Source of the DNA: Methanobacteriota archaeon
GTDB lineage: Archaea > Thermoplasmatota > Poseidoniia > Poseidoniales > Thalassarchaeaceae
Assembly (NCBI GenBank): GCA_016845365.1
Contig: JAERST010000010.1
Coordinates: 1 to 63,840 of the forward strand
DNA: 63,840 bases
Reading direction: 5' to 3'
Part shown: in pieces, positions 60,279-63,840 of the stretch
Layout: each line of letters opens with the position of its first letter
Numbering within the stretch: the stretch's first letter is position 1
The notes under the pieces: model-generated
Database searches by the model: none
The model's input: only the letters and a program-made list of their open reading frames with translations
What the model was told of the DNA's origin: nothing
Translations under genes and position numbers: made by a program

Positions 60279-60533
60279 GCGGGTGGAGTCGGCGCGAATC
60301 CAAGCGAAAAGTGCTGGAAGCAGTCCCGATGCGGGATCATTTCCGGTCAATCGCATCGTGGTGGATTCGCCGCCGGGAAACACAAGAGCGTGCGGGTCGG
60401 CCGATTCGAGGTCGCCAGCCTTGCGTAATTCGTGGATTTCGATTTCGATATCGGCTGATTCTGCGGCGGCGCGCAGCGCTGCCATATGCACGTGGCGCGC
60501 GCCTTGCAGCATGACCAAGCCGATGCGAAGCAC
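60279..60533 (-). pseudogene. Truncated duplicate of pdxT
   Basis: Carries residues 1-85 of PdxT (through GGESTT and FAWIRADSTR) from a GTG at 60533, then runs into unrelated sequence (TILESDTRFPHNP) and stops. It lacks the catalytic Cys and His, so no activity is expected. It is the second copy of the 269-bp repeat. Confidence 0.85.
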
Positions 60534-60547
60534 GAACCGTCGGCTGA
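60279..60547. repeat. 269-bp direct repeat, copy 2
   Basis: See copy 1 at 58712-58980. Differences are scattered single bases, e.g. AAAAGTGCTGG for AAAAGGGCTGG and CATTTCCGGTCAATC for CATTGCCGGTCAGTC. Confidence 0.9.
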
Positions 60548-60593
60548 CCAATCAGACAAGAACTCGCCGGGTTGAAGATAAAAGAGTATTAAA

Positions 60594-63500
60594 TCAAACC
60601 AACGGATTCCAATTAGCATCAAACATTCCAAGCCAAACTTCGGTAACATCGTTGTAAGGATCAAGATTGTCACCTATGCCATCCGAGTCTGCATCAGTTT
60701 GCTCGCTAGCATCGAGCGGGAAATCGTCACTATCGTCCAGAACTCCGTCTCCATCGTCATCATCATCTATGGTGAGGGTCGTAGTGCAGGATTCGATGAG
60801 AGAATCAGGCAGTCCGTCACGGTCAGTATCCTTACCCGCGCACTCGTCAAGTGGGAAGGCATCATCATGATTCCAGACTCCATCTCCATCACTGTCTGGA
60901 TCTGAGTTGTCTCCAACTCCATCTCCATCAATATCCGAGTGTTCTTCGTAATCCAACGGGAATGCGTCTTGAGAATCAGGAATCCCATCTCCATCGTCAT
61001 CGGTGTCAGCATTATTGCCAATGGCATCATTGTCTGTATCTATTGACTCGCTTGAATCACGAGGGAATCGGTCATCGATATCCATCACTCCGTCATTATC
61101 GTCATCTCGGTCCTCAAAATCCCCAATGCCATCTTGATCGTAATCTTCGTATTCCCATCTATCGAATGGAAACGCATCATTTGCATTAGTGTGACCATCT
61201 CCATCGATATCCAAATCTGCATTATCTCCAAAACCGTCGCGGTCAGTATCATACCATTCATTGGAATTGAATGGAAACCAATCCTCGAAATTGGCTACTG
61301 AATCTCCATCAACATCTCTGTCTGAATTATCTCCGACCCCATCTGAATCCAAATCATTCCATTCGCTCGAATCGAGCGGGAAGTCGTCGTAGAAATTCTG
61401 GACAGAATCTCCATCTTTGTCAACGTCGGATGAATCATCAATGCCATCTCCATCGGTATCAATCTGGATTGAAGCATCTCGCCTCGCATGATCATACCAA
61501 TCAAGAGTGCCATCTCCATCGTCATCAGTATCAATTGAGTCGGCTATTGAATCTGAATCGGTATCTCGCCATTTTGTTGCATCAGAATCGAATGGGTCGA
61601 GGTTGTCACCAATCCCATCACCATCCAAATCAGAAATTTCAGTTGATTGGAAGCGAAACTCGTCAGCGGCTGCAGGAGCACCTGTGCAAACCCCAAGCAT
61701 CTGATTGGTGAGGGAGGAAATCAAGGAGTGAGCCAAGGCCATATTCGTATTGACAGTGATGAAGGATTCCTGGATAAGCATCGATTCAACATAATTGTAG
61801 AATAATTGCTCTTTAGTTCTTGAATCGAAGTTTGGATTGTAACTAAAGCAAGCCCAGTCGAGTGTGCCATCCCCATCTGAATCTGCATCTGCAACATCCG
61901 TGATTGAATCCGAATCTGTATCTATCAGCGTACCGCCAATTCCTATCGCAGAGGTGAGATAGGTTTCGAGAATGAAATTGTTTGAGACACAAAATGGACT
62001 TGGGTCGATTGCGATTGTGTTGACAATACCATCTCCATCCCAGTCTGAGTCTGAACAATCCTCAATTCCATCACCATCAAAATCTGACCATGAGTTTGCA
62101 TCATCTTCAAACTGGTCAATCCAAGATGGAATGCCGTCCCCATCTGCATCGGAATCCGAATTATCTCCGATTCCATCAGCATCGAAATCACTGGTTTCTT
62201 GAGGGTTTAGTGGAAAGGCATCAGCATTGTCTCCAAGGCCGTCTCCATCCGTATCTATCCACTCATTGGGATCGAGTGGGGCGAAATCGATGGTGTCAAC
62301 AAATCCATCTCCGTCATCATCGGCATCTGCATTATCACCAATTCCATCCGAATCACTATCGAGCCACTCGCTCAAATCTAGGGGGAAGGCATCTTCTTCA
62401 TCCCAGTATAGGTCACCATCGTCATTGAAATCTGCATTATTGCCGATTCCATCACCATCAGTATCCACACTTTCTGAAGAATCTAGAGGGAAGGCATCAA
62501 CGCTGTCGGTGACAAAATCTCCATCATCATCATTGTCAGCATTGTTACCTATTCCATCACGATCAGTATCTCTCCATTCATTCGAATTGAGGGGATGTGA
62601 ATCGATGGCATCGACAACTCCATCGCCATCATCATCCAAATCATTACGATTTGGAATGCCATCTCCATCTGTATCAGTTTGATATGCAGCATATTGAGGG
62701 AAGGCGTCTGTTGAATCTAAAACGCCGTCATCATCGTCGTCATTGTCGAGTGTGAGAACTCCGATACTTGGTGGACAATCGCTTGAGAGGGAAATATCTG
62801 ATGGTAATCCATCACCATCTACATCCTCCCAATAGCATGATTTGAGTGGGAAATCATCCAACCAATCGAAGTGCCCATCTCCATCATCATCGACATCATG
62901 GGCATTACAAAGGGAATCCCCATCTGTATCTAAAGGAAAATCATCTGAATCAAGAGAGTTGGAATTACATCTCCATTCCTCTTCATCATTGAAACCATCA
63001 CCATCATCATCCCAATCGAGTCGATTACAAATCGAATCCCAATCGAGATCAAATTCCGGATAGTAGCCTGAGATTGAAATTGATTCTACAGGGTCACTCG
63101 AATCCCTAGAATCAGAACCGCAGTATATTTCTTGATTGTCGGGGAAACCATCACCATCATCGTCAGTATCTAACAAATCGGTGATTCCATCTGAATCAGT
63201 ATCCATAGCTTCCAATGGTAAACCATCATCGACATCCAAGATTCCATCATTATCGTCGTCTACATCGATTCCATCACAGATTCCGTCGCCATCAGAGTCG
63301 ATTGGAATAGACAAAGAATCATCATCTTGTGAACCGCAGTGTATTTCTTCGCCAAATGAATAACCATCGCCATCCTTATCGATAGGAGTACTCAAACTAT
63401 TTAATGGATTTGAACCTGCGATAAGTTCCTCAATATCTGAATAAAAATCTCCATCGTCATCATTGTCAACTGCGTTGCAAATTGTGTCAAAATCGGGGTC

Positions 63501-63840
63501 ATGATTAATCGATTCGTAGGCAGAAAAATCTCCATTATGCCAATCGAGTAATTCGCCATTGAGATTGCTAATCAACTTCAGATCGGTGTGACATTCGATA
63601 TCCTCGTGAGTATTTGACCAATCATCTTCGTCATAATCACCACTCCAACGACAACCGACGTATGAAGGATAATCAGAAGCATCGATTTCATCGGTGCCGC
63701 AGAACTCCTCTTCGATGTTCAGCCAGCCATCTCCATCCTTATCTGGATCGATGTCGTCGGCATCTCCATCGTTATCCAAGTCATTATCAGTGCCATAGAT
63801 GTTCAACTTCCAGTCAATCAATTCACCGGAGTTTTCAGCG
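60594..63840 (-). CDS. Giant thrombospondin-3-like Asp-repeat protein (5' truncated by window)
   Basis: At least 1075 residues; the frame stays open to the window edge, so the N-terminus is outside. About 25 repeats of roughly 36 residues built on 'DAFPLD..E..DTDGDGIGDNAD.DDDGDG', the calcium-binding thrombospondin type 3 pattern. A ~110-residue non-repeat island near the middle (FVSNNFILETYLTSAIG ... MLGVCTGAPAAADEF) interrupts the array. Ends in EVWLGMFDANWNPLV with no membrane anchor. Likely a long, calcium-stiffened surface or secreted protein. Confidence 0.85.
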   Translation of the reverse strand, partial: AENSGELIDWKLNIYGTDNDLDNDGDADDIDPDKDGDGWLNIEEEFCGTDEIDASDYPSYVGCRWSGDYDEDDWSNTHEDIECHTDLKLISNLNGELLDWHNGDFSAYESINHDPDFDTICNAVDNDDDGDFYSDIEELIAGSNPLNSLSTPIDKDGDGYSFGEEIHCGSQDDDSLSIPIDSDGDGICDGIDVDDDNDGILDVDDGLPLEAMDTDSDGITDLLDTDDDGDGFPDNQEIYCGSDSRDSSDPVESISISGYYPEFDLDWDSICNRLDWDDDGDGFNDEEEWRCNSNSLDSDDFPLDTDGDSLCNAHDVDDDGDGHFDWLDDFPLKSCYWEDVDGDGLPSDISLSSDCPPSIGVLTLDNDDDDDGVLDSTDAFPQYAAYQTDTDGDGIPNRNDLDDDGDGVVDAIDSHPLNSNEWRDTDRDGIGNNADNDDDGDFVTDSVDAFPLDSSESVDTDGDGIGNNADFNDDGDLYWDEEDAFPLDLSEWLDSDSDGIGDNADADDDGDGFVDTIDFAPLDPNEWIDTDGDGLGDNADAFPLNPQETSDFDADGIGDNSDSDADGDGIPSWIDQFEDDANSWSDFDGDGIEDCSDSDWDGDGIVNTIAIDPSPFCVSNNFILETYLTSAIGIGGTLIDTDSDSITDVADADSDGDGTLDWACFSYNPNFDSRTKEQLFYNYVESMLIQESFITVNTNMALAHSLISSLTNQMLGVCTGAPAAADEFRFQSTEISDLDGDGIGDNLDPFDSDATKWRDTDSDSIADSIDTDDDGDGTLDWYDHARRDASIQIDTDGDGIDDSSDVDKDGDSVQNFYDDFPLDSSEWNDLDSDGVGDNSDRDVDGDSVANFEDWFPFNSNEWYDTDRDGFGDNADLDIDGDGHTNANDAFPFDRWEYEDYDQDGIGDFEDRDDDNDGVMDIDDRFPRDSSESIDTDNDAIGNNADTDDDGDGIPDSQDAFPLDYEEHSDIDGDGVGDNSDPDSDGDGVWNHDDAFPLDECAGKDTDRDGLPDSLIESCTTTLTIDDDDDGDGVLDDSDDFPLDASEQTDADSDGIGDNLDPYNDVTEVWLGMFDANWNPLV

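Noticed and set aside
60594-63840. CRISPR-like regular DNA repeats
   Set aside because: The periodicity follows codons of an open 1075-codon Asp-rich frame; there are no constant repeats with unique spacers.

Overview
The window reads as a contiguous piece of a euryarchaeal genome, most likely a marine Group II type archaeon (Poseidoniales, Thermoplasmatota); the lineage is an inference, not a search result. Archaeal markers are the small subunit of DNA polymerase D, ribosomal proteins L37e, L44e and S27e, aIF2-alpha, Nop10, a PAC2-family protein, NOB1 and archaeal-type TyrRS and PheS. Mixed with them are bacterial-style genes (SufS/SufE, FolD, a class II CCA/poly(A) nucleotidyltransferase, two SCO1 proteins) and many exported proteins with Asp-rich calcium-type repeats, PKD domains and beta-propellers. 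SCO1 proteins, two acyl-CoA dehydrogenases and ETF suggest an aerobic heterotroph.

Layout. 1-2643 is the end of an AT-rich genomic island (type I R-M hsdR/hsdS plus tyrosine integrase) sitting at the 3' end of tRNA-Ala. 2790-11712 is an exported cluster: two cupredoxin-like proteins, two LVIVD-repeat proteins, two SCO1 lipoproteins and a YHYH-domain protein whose frame is broken by one in-frame TAG. 11657-20634 holds pheS, tRNA-Thr, folD, sufS-sufE-sufT, a SLOG protein with a decayed duplicate, a propeller protein, an FMN reductase and tRNA-Glu. 20729-25609 holds a 993-residue Trp/Asp-repeat lipoprotein and a membrane-tethered winged-helix regulator that share an upstream DNA element, plus a DedA-like protein.

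25691-42910 is mostly housekeeping: NOB1, TatA, MoaD-like, HAD phosphatase, PolD small subunit, CinA, tRNA-Val, PCMT, HEAT, SerK-like, CCA enzyme, a GcvH-like protein without the lipoyl lysine, acyl-CoA dehydrogenases, HMG-CoA synthase and TyrRS. 43060-53575 holds etfB-etfA, purF-L37e and the conserved archaeal operon L44e-S27e-aIF2a-nop10-PAC2, then peptidase E. 53609-58966 holds a rhodanese lipoprotein, a ThiS-like protein, tRNA-Ser followed by inverted tRNA-like copies, a nuclease with Fe-S and OB domains, a radical SAM protein and pdxT. 58967-60593 is an AT-rich insertion flanked by a 269-bp direct repeat that duplicates the 5' part of pdxT. The window ends inside a giant Asp-rich repeat protein.

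The observations I rate highest are: the regulator/lipoprotein pair with a shared palindromic upstream element at 23742-23778 and 24958-24992; the in-frame amber in the YHYH fusion; the tRNA-Ser-derived inverted modules; the pdxT duplication around foreign DNA; and a bacterial-type CCA enzyme in a genome where all five visible tRNA genes already encode CCA.
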